From Eubacterium sp. MSJ-33 (GTDB lineage Bacteria; Bacillota; Clostridia; Lachnospirales; Lachnospiraceae), in assembly GCF_022174665.1 (NCBI RefSeq), contig NZ_CP076562.1, forward strand, positions 2,620,525 through 2,684,524: a stretch of 64,000 bases of DNA. The letters run 5' to 3'. Under the pieces are notes generated by a model. The model did not search any database and was not told the origin of the DNA. It worked only from the letters and a program-made list of their open reading frames with translations. The position numbers and the translations under genes are program-made. Below are positions 16,736-25,454 of this stretch, piece after piece (position 1 is the first letter of the stretch; each line of letters opens with the position of its first letter).

Positions 16736-16993
16736 GCTTGCTTATTACGAATGATATGTTTGCGGAAATAATCAATAGAAGAGTAGTATATTGAGATGTT
16801 CGGATTTATTATTCTTAAGCAGACCGTTGAAGCACGTTGGTACTTAATAAGTGACAATTTATTGGCACGAATTTAGTACCACTACGTGCTGAACCGAGCG
16901 GGAGCGCGTCTGCGTAGAAAATAAATCCGAACATCTCAGAACCAGCAGATTTATTGATTATTTTCGCAAACTATAATATGTAGATTCGCAAGC
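16736..16993. repeat. Long hairpin element C (branched core of family with 58416-58648)
   Basis: Nested arms: GCTTGC/GCAAGC at the ends; 16759-16777 with 16952-16970 (19 bp, one mismatch); 16792-16810 with 16920-16938 (19 bp, perfect). The tip (16811-16919) is a branched core: GCAGAC 16819-16824 with GTCTGC 16908-16913, AGCACGT 16831-16837 with ACGTGCT 16884-16890, GGTACT with AGTACC, and an unpaired CCGAGCGGGAGCGCG. The core shares primary sequence with the element upstream of ppx, but the arms do not. It fills the gap between aspS and gatC. Function unknown. Confidence 0.8.
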
Positions 16994-17010
16994 ATTATAG
17001 GAGGAAAAAT

Positions 17011-17298
17011 ATGACGATTACAGACGAAACAATTGATTATGTAGGTATTCTGGCGAAGCTCGAGCTTTCCGATGAAGAAAAGGAGCAGGCGAAGCAGGAT
17101 ATGTCAAATATGCTGGAATATGTCAGCAAATTAAATGAGCTCGACACCGATTCCGTGGAACCGATGAGCCATGCATTCCCGGTCAGTAACGTATTCCGCG
17201 AGGATGTTGTGACAAATGCGGATGACAGGGATAATCTTCTGGCAAATGCACCAGAGCAAAAAGATGGCTGCTATAAAGTGCCAAAGACATTTGACTAA
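17011..17298 (+). CDS. gatC: Asp/Glu-tRNA amidotransferase subunit C
   Basis: A 95-residue GatC, the small clamp subunit that stabilises GatA and GatB. Motifs: [51 protein letters not shown], and the C-terminal YKVPKTFD. The TATAGGAGG site precedes the ATG. It heads gatCAB, with 13 nt to gatA. Confidence 0.96.
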   Translation: MTITDETIDYVGILAKLELSDEEKEQAKQDMSNMLEYVSKLNELDTDSVEPMSHAFPVSNVFREDVVTNADDRDNLLANAPEQKDGCYKVPKTFD

Positions 17299-17311
17299 GG
17301 AGGCGGTATAA

Positions 17312-18805
17312 ATGAGTAAAGATTTATTGAAATTAACCGCCGTTGAACTCGGCAAGAAAATAAAAGACAAAGAAGTGACCGTCGTAGAGGCAACAAAGGC
17401 GTGTCTGGAGCGAATCAAAGCATTAGACGAGACATATAACTGTTTCGTCACTGTGGATGAGGCAGGTGCACTGGCACAGGCGGAAACAATTCAGGCAAAG
17501 ATTGACAATGGAGAGCTTATTGGACCGCTGGCTGGTGTTCCGGTTGCCATCAAGGATAACATGTGTATCAATGGCATGCTTACAAGCTGTTCTTCAAAGA
17601 TTCTGAGTAATTTCGTTCCGACTTATACAGCAACTGCCGTTGAGAAATTGCAGGAGGCAGGCGCGGTTATCATCGGAAAGACAAACATGGATGAGTTTGC
17701 TATGGGAAGTACAACTGAGACTTCTTTCTATGGCGTGACAAGAAATCCGTGGGATACAGACAAGGTACCGGGCGGTTCTTCCGGTGGTTCTGCGGCAGCT
17801 GTTGCAGCAGAGGAAGTTCCGTATGCACTTGGTTCTGATACAGGTGGAAGTATCCGTCAGCCGGCCGCATTCTGCGGTGTGACAGGTATCAAGCCGACAT
17901 ACGGAAGAGTGTCCCGTTATGGTTTGATTGCGTATGGTTCATCGCTTGATCAGATTGGACCACTCGCCAAGGATGTAACAGACTGTGCAACGATCCTCGA
18001 AGCCATCTGTAAGCATGATGACAAGGATTCCACTTCCTATGCACAGGCAGAGGATGATTTCACATCTGCATTAGTGGACGATGTAAAGGGCATGAAGATC
18101 GGTATTCCAAGAGATTATTTTGCAGAGGGTATCGACGAGGATGTCAAGACTGCCGTGCTTGCAGCTGCAAAGAAGCTTGAGGAAAAAGGTGCGATCGTAG
18201 AAGAGTTCGACCTTGGTATGGTAGAATATGCGATTCCTGCTTATTATATCATTGCATCCGCAGAGGCATCTTCGAACTTAGAGCGTTTCGATGGTGTCAA
18301 ATATGGTTATCGTACCGCAGAGTACCGTGATCTTCACAATATGTATAAGAAGACTCGTTCCGAAGGCTTTGGTGCAGAGGTAAAACGTCGTATTATGCTT
18401 GGTTCTTTCGTCCTTAGCTCCGGTTATTATGATGCGTATTATGTAAAGGCTCTTAAAACAAAGGCACTGATCAAGAAAGCGTTCGATGAAGCATTTGCAA
18501 AATACGATGTAATCTTAGGACCGGTTGCACCGACGACAGCACTGAAGATGGGAGAATCTCTAAGTGATCCGATCAAGATGTACCTGGGAGATATTTATAC
18601 AGTATCCGTAAATCTTGCCGGTCTGCCGGGTATTTCCCTTCCATGCGGACAGGATAAGGATGGTATGCCGGTCGGCATGCAGCTGCTCGGACAGACATTT
18701 GATGAGAAATCAATCATCCGTGCAGCATACGCATTTGAATGTACAAAGACTTATAAGCGTCCGGATGCTCTTGGCACCGTGGAAGCGGAAAGGGGGCTTG
18801 CATAA
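17312..18805 (+). CDS. gatA: Asp/Glu-tRNA amidotransferase subunit A (amidase)
   Basis: A 497-residue amidase-signature enzyme that releases ammonia from glutamine. The Ser-cis-Ser-Lys triad is visible as VAIKDNM (Lys near 78), GGSSGGSAAAVAA (cis-Ser near 153) and GSDTGGSIRQPAAFCG (nucleophilic Ser near 177). It transfers the ammonia to GatB to convert Glu-tRNA(Gln) and/or Asp-tRNA(Asn). GGAGGCG precedes the ATG, and its stop overlaps the gatB start (TAATG). Confidence 0.97.
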   Translation: MSKDLLKLTAVELGKKIKDKEVTVVEATKACLERIKALDETYNCFVTVDEAGALAQAETIQAKIDNGELIGPLAGVPVAIKDNMCINGMLTSCSSKILSNFVPTYTATAVEKLQEAGAVIIGKTNMDEFAMGSTTETSFYGVTRNPWDTDKVPGGSSGGSAAAVAAEEVPYALGSDTGGSIRQPAAFCGVTGIKPTYGRVSRYGLIAYGSSLDQIGPLAKDVTDCATILEAICKHDDKDSTSYAQAEDDFTSALVDDVKGMKIGIPRDYFAEGIDEDVKTAVLAAAKKLEEKGAIVEEFDLGMVEYAIPAYYIIASAEASSNLERFDGVKYGYRTAEYRDLHNMYKKTRSEGFGAEVKRRIMLGSFVLSSGYYDAYYVKALKTKALIKKAFDEAFAKYDVILGPVAPTTALKMGESLSDPIKMYLGDIYTVSVNLAGLPGISLPCGQDKDGMPVGMQLLGQTFDEKSIIRAAYAFECTKTYKRPDALGTVEAERGLA

Positions 18806-20241
18806 TGAGTAAAACATATGAGACAGTCATTGGTCTGGAGGTTCACGTAGAGCTTGCCACGAAGACAAAGATTTTCTGTGGATGTTCGACTGCATTTGGC
18901 GGTGCACCGAATACACATACCTGTCCGGTTTGTACCGGCATGCCGGGATCCCTTCCGGTGCTCAATAAGGCGGTTGTTGAGAAGGCAGTCGCTGTTGGTC
19001 TTGCAACGAATTGTACGATCACACAGAACTGCAAGTTTGACCGTAAGAATTACTTCTATCCGGATAACCCGCAGAACTACCAGATTTCGCAGCTTTATTA
19101 TCCAATCTGCAGAAATGGTAAGGTAGAAATCGAGGTTGATGGAAATAAGAAATATGTCCGCATTCATGAGATTCATATGGAGGAGGATGCAGGTAAGCTG
19201 GTGCATGATCCGTATACGGACAGCTCACTGGTTGATTACAACCGTTCGGGTGTGCCTCTGATCGAGATCGTATCCGAGCCGGATATGCGTTCCGCAGAGG
19301 AAGTCATTGCTTACCTTGAGAAATTGAGACTGATCATCCAGTATCTTGGAGCTTCGGATTGTAAGCTGAACGAAGGTTCCATGCGTGCCGATGTCAACCT
19401 GTCTGTCCGCGAAGTGGGTGCAGAAGAGTTCGGTACTAGAACCGAGATGAAGAACCTGAATTCCTTCAAGGCGATTGCAAGAGCAATCGAGAACGAGAAG
19501 GAACGTCAGATTGATCTGATCGAGTCCGGTGAGAAGGTTATTCAGGAGACGAGAAGATGGGATGATACAAAGGAGTATTCCTATGCGATGCGTTCAAAAG
19601 AGGATGCACAGGATTATCGTTACTTCCCGGATCCGGATCTGGTGCCGGTTATGATCAGCGATGAATGGATGGAAGAGATCCGCAGTCGTCAGCCGGAGTT
19701 ACGTGATGAGAAGCGTATCCGTTATAAGGAAGAGTATGATATTCCGGATTATGATATTGACATTCTCACCAATTCCAAGAAACTGGCAGATATCTTTGAG
19801 GAGGCGATTGCACTTGGCGCAGCACCAAAGAAGGTATCGAACTGGCTGATGGTTGAGACGATGCGTCTGATGAAGGAAGCATCCATCGATGCCGACGACT
19901 TAAAATTCTCAGCGAAGAATCTTGCAGCTATCATCAAGATGGTCGATGACAAAGTTATCAATGGTACGGTCGCAAAGGAAGTGTTCGAGAAGGTATTTGC
20001 AGAGGATGTCGATCCGGAAGCTTATGTCGAGGAACACGGCTTGAAGACCGTCAACGATGAGGGCGCACTTCGTACCGTCATCTTAGATGTCATCGAGAAG
20101 AATCCGAAGTCTGTCGCAGACTTCAAGGGCGGTAAAGAGAAAGCCATCGGTGCACTTGTCGGACAGACGATGAAGGCGATGCAGGGTAAGGCGGATCCAT
20201 CTGAGGTTAACCGTATTCTGCGCGAAGAATTAAGTAAATAA
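18805..20241 (+). CDS. gatB: Asp/Glu-tRNA amidotransferase subunit B
   Basis: A 478-residue GatB, which activates the tRNA-bound acid by phosphorylation and amidates it. Family marks: YETVIGLEVHVELATKTKIFC, CPVCTGMPGSLPVLN, FDRKNYFYPDNPQNYQISQ, MEEDAGK, DYNRSGVPLIEIVSEPD and the helical YqeY-like tail (GALVGQTMKAMQGKADPSEVNRIL). Its ATG overlaps the gatA stop by one base, indicating translational coupling. Hairpin element A follows 18 nt after its stop and probably ends the transcript. Confidence 0.97.
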   Translation: MSKTYETVIGLEVHVELATKTKIFCGCSTAFGGAPNTHTCPVCTGMPGSLPVLNKAVVEKAVAVGLATNCTITQNCKFDRKNYFYPDNPQNYQISQLYYPICRNGKVEIEVDGNKKYVRIHEIHMEEDAGKLVHDPYTDSSLVDYNRSGVPLIEIVSEPDMRSAEEVIAYLEKLRLIIQYLGASDCKLNEGSMRADVNLSVREVGAEEFGTRTEMKNLNSFKAIARAIENEKERQIDLIESGEKVIQETRRWDDTKEYSYAMRSKEDAQDYRYFPDPDLVPVMISDEWMEEIRSRQPELRDEKRIRYKEEYDIPDYDIDILTNSKKLADIFEEAIALGAAPKKVSNWLMVETMRLMKEASIDADDLKFSAKNLAAIIKMVDDKVINGTVAKEVFEKVFAEDVDPEAYVEEHGLKTVNDEGALRTVILDVIEKNPKSVADFKGGKEKAIGALVGQTMKAMQGKADPSEVNRILREELSK

Positions 20242-20258
20242 TTTTGGCTTGCGAGTGG

Positions 20259-20358
20259 CTTTACGGACGAACTCCAGGCTGTAAAAAAGTCCACCTCAAA
20301 AAATTCACGTTACAATTTTTGTGAGGTGGACTTTTTGCATCCTGGAGTTCTGGTAAAG
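20259..20358. repeat. Long hairpin element A with 22-bp core (core shared, inverted, with element B)
   Basis: Arms: CTTTAC/GTAAAG outermost, GAACTCCAGG 20269-20278 with CCTGGAGTTC 20341-20350, then 20284-20298 with 20322-20336 (15 bp, AAAAAGTCCACCTCA and its complement). The tip 20299-20320 is a 22-bp core centred on TTCACGTTAC, flanked by AAAAA and TTTTT. Its reverse complement is the tip of element B. The downstream arm has a T run (20332-20336), so it can serve as the gatCAB terminator. Confidence 0.85.
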
Positions 20359-20524
20359 GAAAAACGGAAAGTAAAATTATTTATGAAAATATTCTTCACT
20401 TAAAACGGTTCGCCTTGTGCAATGTGAGAAATTATAATAAAATCAGAGTATAAAGGTAAGCACTACGGAGAAGTAATATCTATATTTGAATAGATACTAT
20501 TTTCTTTATTGAGTCAGTATGTGA

Positions 20525-20607
20525 GGAACACGGCGGGATGAAAAATCAAATTCATAAAAATTGTAACGTGAATTTTTTGAATTTGATTTTTCACCCGTCA
20601 GTGTTCC
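20525..20607. repeat. Long hairpin element B with the same 22-bp core inverted
   Basis: Arms: GGAACAC 20525-20531 with GTGTTCC 20601-20607, GGCGGG/CCCGTC, and a perfect 16-bp stem 20539-20554 with 20578-20593. The tip 20556-20577 is the exact reverse complement of the tip of element A (22 of 22 bases), while the arms are unrelated to those of element A. It sits directly in front of the MerR-methyltransferase gene. Confidence 0.85.
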
Positions 20608-20628
20608 GCGATTTGAAGGAAAAACACT

Positions 20629-21810
20629 ATGAAAAAAGAAGGATATTACTCGACAGGCGAGTTTATGAAACAAGCGAATATTACGAAGAAAACCATACGG
20701 TATTATGACGAGAAGGATATCCTGAAACCTTCCTTTGTCAGTGATTCCGGCGCCCGTTACTACACGGAGAAGGATCTCGCAAAGCTCCAGCAGATTCTAC
20801 TGCTCAAATATCTTGGATTCTCGCTGAGCGATATCAGGGAGATGCAGGTAGATGATGCGGATAAGCATTTTATCGTGAATTCTTTGAATATCCAGCAGAA
20901 GCTGGTCGAAGATCGTATTGAGCAATTACAACTGGTGTCTAATACAATCCGTGAGGCAACAGAAGATCTGCAGGCTGACCGGGAAGTGGATTGGACAAAG
21001 CTTTTTGAATTGATTCAGGTGACAGATCTGGAGGGGATTTTGAAGAAGCAATATAAGGACGCATCGAATATTATGGCGCGGATTAATCTGCACAAACAGT
21101 ATTCGGTCAATCCGCAAGGCTGGTTTCCATGGATTTATGAGCAGATGGAAGTGAAAGCCGGGCAGAAGATTCTAGAGCTTGGTTGTGGGGCGGGCGATAT
21201 CTGGGTCGAAAATACAGACAGACTGCCTCCGGATGTAACCATTACGGTTACAGATATTTCGGAGGGGATGCTGCGTGATGCGAGACGTGAAATCGGCAGG
21301 GAAGATGCTGCTTTTTCTTATGAGTTATGTGAATGTGAACAGATCCCGTTTGCGGGTGATACGTTTGATCTGGTTATTGCAAATCACGTATTGTTTTATT
21401 GTGAAGATATAGAAAAAGCATGCAGGGAAATCAGACGTGTTTTAAAACCGGGAGGTATGCTTGTTGCAGGAACCTATGGCTCTGACCATATGAAAGAAAT
21501 CAGTCAGCTTGTATTGGAGTTTGATACGAGAATCATACTTGCGGCGGAGAATCTGTATGACCGTTTTGGAAAAGAAAATGGAGTGGAGATGCTTGAACGC
21601 GTATTTAAACATGTAGAATGGAGACAGTATGAAGATGCAATCGAGATTGATGATGCAGAACCTTTGATCTCTTATGTTCTATCATGTCATGGAAATCAGA
21701 GTCAGTACATCGCGCATAAATACAAGGAATTTCGTGCATTTATGAAGAAGAAAACTGCTGGTGGATTTCATATTACCAAGGATGCGGGAATATTTATTGC
21801 AAAAAAATGA
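20629..21810 (+). CDS. MerR-type regulator fused to a SAM-dependent methyltransferase
   Basis: A 393-residue two-domain protein. Residues 1-75 are a MerR winged helix (YSTGEFMKQANITKKTIRYYDEKDIL, then GARYYTEKDLAKLQQILLLKYLGFSLSDI). A coiled-coil dimerisation helix spans about 78-118. Residues 165-393 are a class I methyltransferase with motif I ILELGCGAGD at 181-190, VTDISEGML, PFAGDTFDLVIANHVLFYCED and RRVLKPGGM. The methyltransferase may sense or modify the effector, or use SAM as a signal. A MerR-style promoter lies immediately downstream, suggesting that this protein controls it. The ribosome site is GAAGGAAAAA. Confidence 0.9.
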   Translation: MKKEGYYSTGEFMKQANITKKTIRYYDEKDILKPSFVSDSGARYYTEKDLAKLQQILLLKYLGFSLSDIREMQVDDADKHFIVNSLNIQQKLVEDRIEQLQLVSNTIREATEDLQADREVDWTKLFELIQVTDLEGILKKQYKDASNIMARINLHKQYSVNPQGWFPWIYEQMEVKAGQKILELGCGAGDIWVENTDRLPPDVTITVTDISEGMLRDARREIGREDAAFSYELCECEQIPFAGDTFDLVIANHVLFYCEDIEKACREIRRVLKPGGMLVAGTYGSDHMKEISQLVLEFDTRIILAAENLYDRFGKENGVEMLERVFKHVEWRQYEDAIEIDDAEPLISYVLSCHGNQSQYIAHKYKEFRAFMKKKTAGGFHITKDAGIFIAKK

Positions 21811-21819
21811 AAAAAACCC

Positions 21820-21850
21820 TTGACTATGCCCTAAGGGCACCTTGTATAAT
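21820..21850 (+). promoter_or_regulatory. MerR-type promoter/operator in front of rfbB
   Basis: TTGACT (21820-21825) and TATAAT (21845-21850) are separated by 19 bp instead of 17. The spacer holds a perfect 13-bp odd-centre palindrome, TGCCCTAAGGGCA (21827-21839). Overlong spacers with a central dyad are the hallmark of MerR-activated promoters, where the protein twists the DNA. The MerR-methyltransferase gene ends just upstream. Confidence 0.75.
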
Positions 21851-21902
21851 GGAGAAAATGATATTTGTATAAGTTTTTGTTTTGGATTTAAGGAGGAAAA
21901 AG

Positions 21903-22988
21903 ATGAGAACGTATTTGGTAACAGGTGGTGCCGGCTTTATCGGTTCCAATTATATTCACTACATGTTTAAGAAGTATGACAACGAGATTCGCATTATCAA
22001 TGTTGATGTGTTGACATATGCAGGCAATCTGGAGAATCTGAAAGATATTGAGAACCGCGAGAATTATACCTTTGTGAAAGCAGATATCTGCGACAAGGAA
22101 GCAATCGCGAAGATTTTTGCAGAGAATGATATCGACCGTGTCGTACATTTTGCAGCGGAGTCTCATGTAGACAGAAGTATCAAGCATCCGGAAGTGTTTG
22201 TACAGACAAATGTACTTGGTACAGCCGTTATGCTGAACTGTGCAAAGGCCGCATGGGAGCTGCCGGATGGTACATTTAAGGAAGGAAAGAAGTTCCTGCA
22301 CGTATCAACGGACGAGGTGTATGGTTCTCTTCCGGACGATGAGAACGCATTCTTCTATGAGACATCACCATATGAGCCGCACAGCCCATATTCCGCAAGT
22401 AAGGCAAGCTCAGATATGCTCGTAAAGGCATATATGGATACGTATAAGTTCCCTGCCAATATTACGAACTGCAGTAATAACTATGGACCTTATCAGTTCC
22501 CGGAGAAGCTGATTCCGCTGATTATAAACAATGCATTGCAGGGAAAGAAGCTTCCAGTTTACGGCGATGGCAAGAATGTGCGTGACTGGCTGTTTGTAGA
22601 GGATCATGCAAAGGCAATCGATATGGTTCAGGAGCAGGGACGTCTGTTCGAGACATACAATGTTGGCGGACACAACGAGAAGCAGAATATTGAGATTATC
22701 AATATTATTATTGACACATTGCAGGAGATGCTTCCGGCGGATGATCCGAGACGTGCACTTGTATCGAAGGATTTGATCACTTATGTGGAAGACCGTAAGG
22801 GTCACGACAGAAGATATGCAATTGCACCGGATAAGATTAAAGCAGAAATCGGCTGGTATCCGGAGACAGATTTTGCAACAGGAATCAAGAAGACAATCGC
22901 ATGGTTCTTCGAGCATGAGGATTGGATGAAGAATGTGACAAGCGGCGATTATCAGAAGTATTACGAGGACATGTACGCAAATAGATAA
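21903..22988 (+). CDS. rfbB: dTDP-glucose 4,6-dehydratase
   Basis: A 361-residue extended SDR that makes dTDP-4-keto-6-deoxyglucose. The ATG at 21903 follows AAGGAGGAAAAAG; an in-frame ATG seven codons upstream lies before this site. Motifs: GGAGFIGSNYIHYM (NAD-binding), VHFAAESHVDRSI, STDEVYGSL (catalytic T-D-E), YSASKASSDM (YxxxK), TNCSNNYGPYQFPEKLIPLII and VRDWLFVEDH. It is followed 60 nt later by rfbA; the pair starts the dTDP-rhamnose or deoxysugar route. rfbC and rfbD are not in the window. Confidence 0.96.
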   Translation: MRTYLVTGGAGFIGSNYIHYMFKKYDNEIRIINVDVLTYAGNLENLKDIENRENYTFVKADICDKEAIAKIFAENDIDRVVHFAAESHVDRSIKHPEVFVQTNVLGTAVMLNCAKAAWELPDGTFKEGKKFLHVSTDEVYGSLPDDENAFFYETSPYEPHSPYSASKASSDMLVKAYMDTYKFPANITNCSNNYGPYQFPEKLIPLIINNALQGKKLPVYGDGKNVRDWLFVEDHAKAIDMVQEQGRLFETYNVGGHNEKQNIEIINIIIDTLQEMLPADDPRRALVSKDLITYVEDRKGHDRRYAIAPDKIKAEIGWYPETDFATGIKKTIAWFFEHEDWMKNVTSGDYQKYYEDMYANR

Positions 22989-23048
22989 GATGTGCGAATT
23001 ATGCGCGCATGTCTTATATAAGAATATAGTCCATGAAAGGAGATTTTT

Positions 23049-23918
23049 ATGAAGGGAATTATTTTAGCGGGTGGTTCAGGAACAAGATTATATCCACTTA
23101 CCAAAGCAGTATCCAAGCAGATCATGCCGGTGTATGATAAACCGATGATTTATTATCCGTTATCGACATTGATGCTTGCGGGTATTCGGGAAGTGCTGAT
23201 CATCTCGACACCGCGTGATCTTCCGGTGTTTGAGGAATTATTTGGTACAGGTGAGCAGCTTGGAATGCAGTTTACTTATGCCGTACAGGAACAGCCGAGA
23301 GGACTTGCGGATGCATTTATTATCGGTGCAGACTTTATTGGATCGGACAGTGTGGCATTGGTACTTGGCGATAATATCTTCTATGGACAGAGCTTTTCGA
23401 AGGTATTAAAGCATGCGGCTGAACGCAAAAAAGGAGCAACTATTTTCGGTTACTACGTAAAAGATCCAAGGGAGTATGGTGTGGTAGAATTCGATGAGAA
23501 TGGAAAGGCACTTTCCATTGAAGAAAAACCAGAACATCCAAAGTCAAATTATGCTGTGCCGGGACTTTATTTCTATGATAACCGAGTGGTAGACATTGCA
23601 AAGAATGTGAAACCGTCAGCGCGAGGCGAAATCGAGATTACTTCCATTAATAATGAATATCTGCGTATGGGAGATTTGATGGTTGAGACGCTGGGACGCG
23701 GGTTTGCATGGCTGGATACCGGCAATCATGATATGCTGCTCGATGCGGCAGATTTTGTAGCTGCGTTCCAGAAGCGGCAGGGTATGTATATTTCATGTAT
23801 CGAGGAGATTGCATACAGACGTGGATTTATTTCACGGGAACAGCTGTTGAAGCTGGCAGAACCATTGATGAAGACTGCATATGGCCAGTATCTGGTAGAT
23901 GTTGCAAACGGCTTATAA
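23049..23918 (+). CDS. rfbA: Glucose-1-phosphate thymidylyltransferase
   Basis: A 289-residue nucleotidyltransferase that forms dTDP-glucose from dTTP and glucose-1-phosphate. Motifs: [39 protein letters not shown] (the signature lysine and arginine are present), [42 protein letters not shown] and [17 protein letters not shown]. Length is normal for RmlA. AAAGGAG precedes the ATG. A terminator follows. Confidence 0.97.
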   Translation: MKGIILAGGSGTRLYPLTKAVSKQIMPVYDKPMIYYPLSTLMLAGIREVLIISTPRDLPVFEELFGTGEQLGMQFTYAVQEQPRGLADAFIIGADFIGSDSVALVLGDNIFYGQSFSKVLKHAAERKKGATIFGYYVKDPREYGVVEFDENGKALSIEEKPEHPKSNYAVPGLYFYDNRVVDIAKNVKPSARGEIEITSINNEYLRMGDLMVETLGRGFAWLDTGNHDMLLDAADFVAAFQKRQGMYISCIEEIAYRRGFISREQLLKLAEPLMKTAYGQYLVDVANGL

Positions 23919-23949
23919 GATACAACAGGATAAATGTTTATAATAATAT

Positions 23950-23986
23950 AAGAGAGTCCATATCAATAATAAGGACTCTCTTGTGT
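23950..23986. terminator. Terminator between rfbA and the convergent UDPGP gene
   Basis: AAGAGAGTCC (23950-23959) pairs with GGACTCTCTT (23973-23982). A T-rich tail follows. Confidence 0.75.
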
Positions 23987-24017
23987 TTTCTATGTCTGTA
24001 ATTATAGAAAGAAAAAA

Positions 24018-25244
24018 TTATAGCACATATCCGTTTTTCTTCAGAAGTTCTCTTGCGGTGTCGACAGAATCAATGCCTTCTTTATTCTTGATTGGCGCAA
24101 ATTCCTTTTCACGATCGACTTCGAAGATTAGGCAATCGTCCATTTCATGGATTAAATCCAGAGCCAGTGTTTCAAATTTATATGCGTTTGGTTTGTCTGG
24201 CATGACTGAATTTCCCTTTTCATCTATAAAAGGAACCTTCTTTTTCACTACATGCAAAGGCATGGATTGATCGAGCGTTTCTTTCAAACGCTGAATAGGG
24301 AACAGATAGTTCAGGATAGCTCCAAATCCATATGCCAGATTGCCATCCGGGAGCCTCTTATTCAGCATCTCGTCTGTCATTTCATAGTATTCGATAATGT
24401 GTGGTTTACCATTTTCTTTGCACATAACTCCGACTTTTTCTTCCGGATATGCTTTTTTTACAACCTTTGCACCACTCATCTTACCACTTTGAATGGTTGC
24501 CCCAAGGAAGACCGGATCTGCGATGCGCTGTAATACATTGTCAACAGCAAATACATTGATCCATTCCAGATTTGAGTTAAAGATACCTTCAAGTAAACCT
24601 GCCTTGTGCATAGAAGAGAACCAGCCGCCGTTTCCGTTTGGAGATAAAGCCAGTTCATATCTGGATTTTAACAAGATGTGTCCGTTAAAATCAGTAGCAG
24701 GATTTAACTCCTGTATAAAGAAGTGGATAAACGAAGGGTTATATCCAAAATAGTTATGAGCTTCAAAAAAGTTTACTGTATCCTGATAATTGATATCACT
24801 AGTCATGATATAAAGTGGAATCCATGCATCGGCAGCATGTACAACTTCTAATGTGTGCTCAATCAACAATTGGAAAATATATAATTCTTTTGTGAGTCCA
24901 ACGTTGAAACATCCCTTTGGTTTATCGAATCCCAACCGGGTCCCTTGGCCGCCGGCAAGAAGAAGCAGACATAATTTACCGTCTCGGATTGCCTGCAATC
25001 CGGTTGCACGATACTTTTCTGACTCTGGAAGAATCTGATGCAGATGAAGTGCATCAATCTCTTCAATTTTGCACGTACTGGATGTTGCATCTTTATTGCT
25101 GAATGCCTGCTCAAATCCCCAGTCAATTGCGTCAATCTGTGATGTTAAAATCAGTTTTTCATCGTCATTTAAGTCGTTATAAAAGCGAAGGAGCTGTAAC
25201 TGATCTTTCCCCGCAAGCAGATTCTTTCGTTCCTCAAAATTCAT
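24018..25244 (-). CDS. UDPGP-family UTP--hexose-1-phosphate uridylyltransferase
   Basis: A 408-residue member of the eukaryote-like UDP-glucose/UDP-GlcNAc pyrophosphorylase family. It carries LLLAGGQGTRLGFDKPKGCFNVGL (nucleotide loop with catalytic Arg and Lys), PLYIMTSDINYQDTVNFF, LALSPNGNGGWFSSM (the P-NG-GG uridine motif), FAVDNVLQRIADPVFLG and GAKVVKKAYPEEKVGVM. The substrate could be glucose-, galactose- or GlcNAc-1-phosphate; the spacing resembles bacterial UDP-GlcNAc/GalNAc pyrophosphorylase-like proteins. It is transcribed alone against rfbBA. Confidence 0.9.
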   Translation of the reverse strand: MNFEERKNLLAGKDQLQLLRFYNDLNDDEKLILTSQIDAIDWGFEQAFSNKDATSSTCKIEEIDALHLHQILPESEKYRATGLQAIRDGKLCLLLLAGGQGTRLGFDKPKGCFNVGLTKELYIFQLLIEHTLEVVHAADAWIPLYIMTSDINYQDTVNFFEAHNYFGYNPSFIHFFIQELNPATDFNGHILLKSRYELALSPNGNGGWFSSMHKAGLLEGIFNSNLEWINVFAVDNVLQRIADPVFLGATIQSGKMSGAKVVKKAYPEEKVGVMCKENGKPHIIEYYEMTDEMLNKRLPDGNLAYGFGAILNYLFPIQRLKETLDQSMPLHVVKKKVPFIDEKGNSVMPDKPNAYKFETLALDLIHEMDDCLIFEVDREKEFAPIKNKEGIDSVDTARELLKKNGYVL

Positions 25245-25454
25245 AAAATAAAACCTTCCATATATAATAGTTAAAATTATATTCAGTATAGCATAGGCAG
25301 ATATTGTTTACAAGAATCTAAAAGAAACGAAATATGAAAACTTTTTGAATTTTTTATAAAAGAAAAAAAGAATATTGTAATTTCATGGAGAATCATGTAT
25401 AGTAAGTAATAGTTTTGATTTTTGAAGTAAAATAAAATGGAAGGATAAAAAAAT

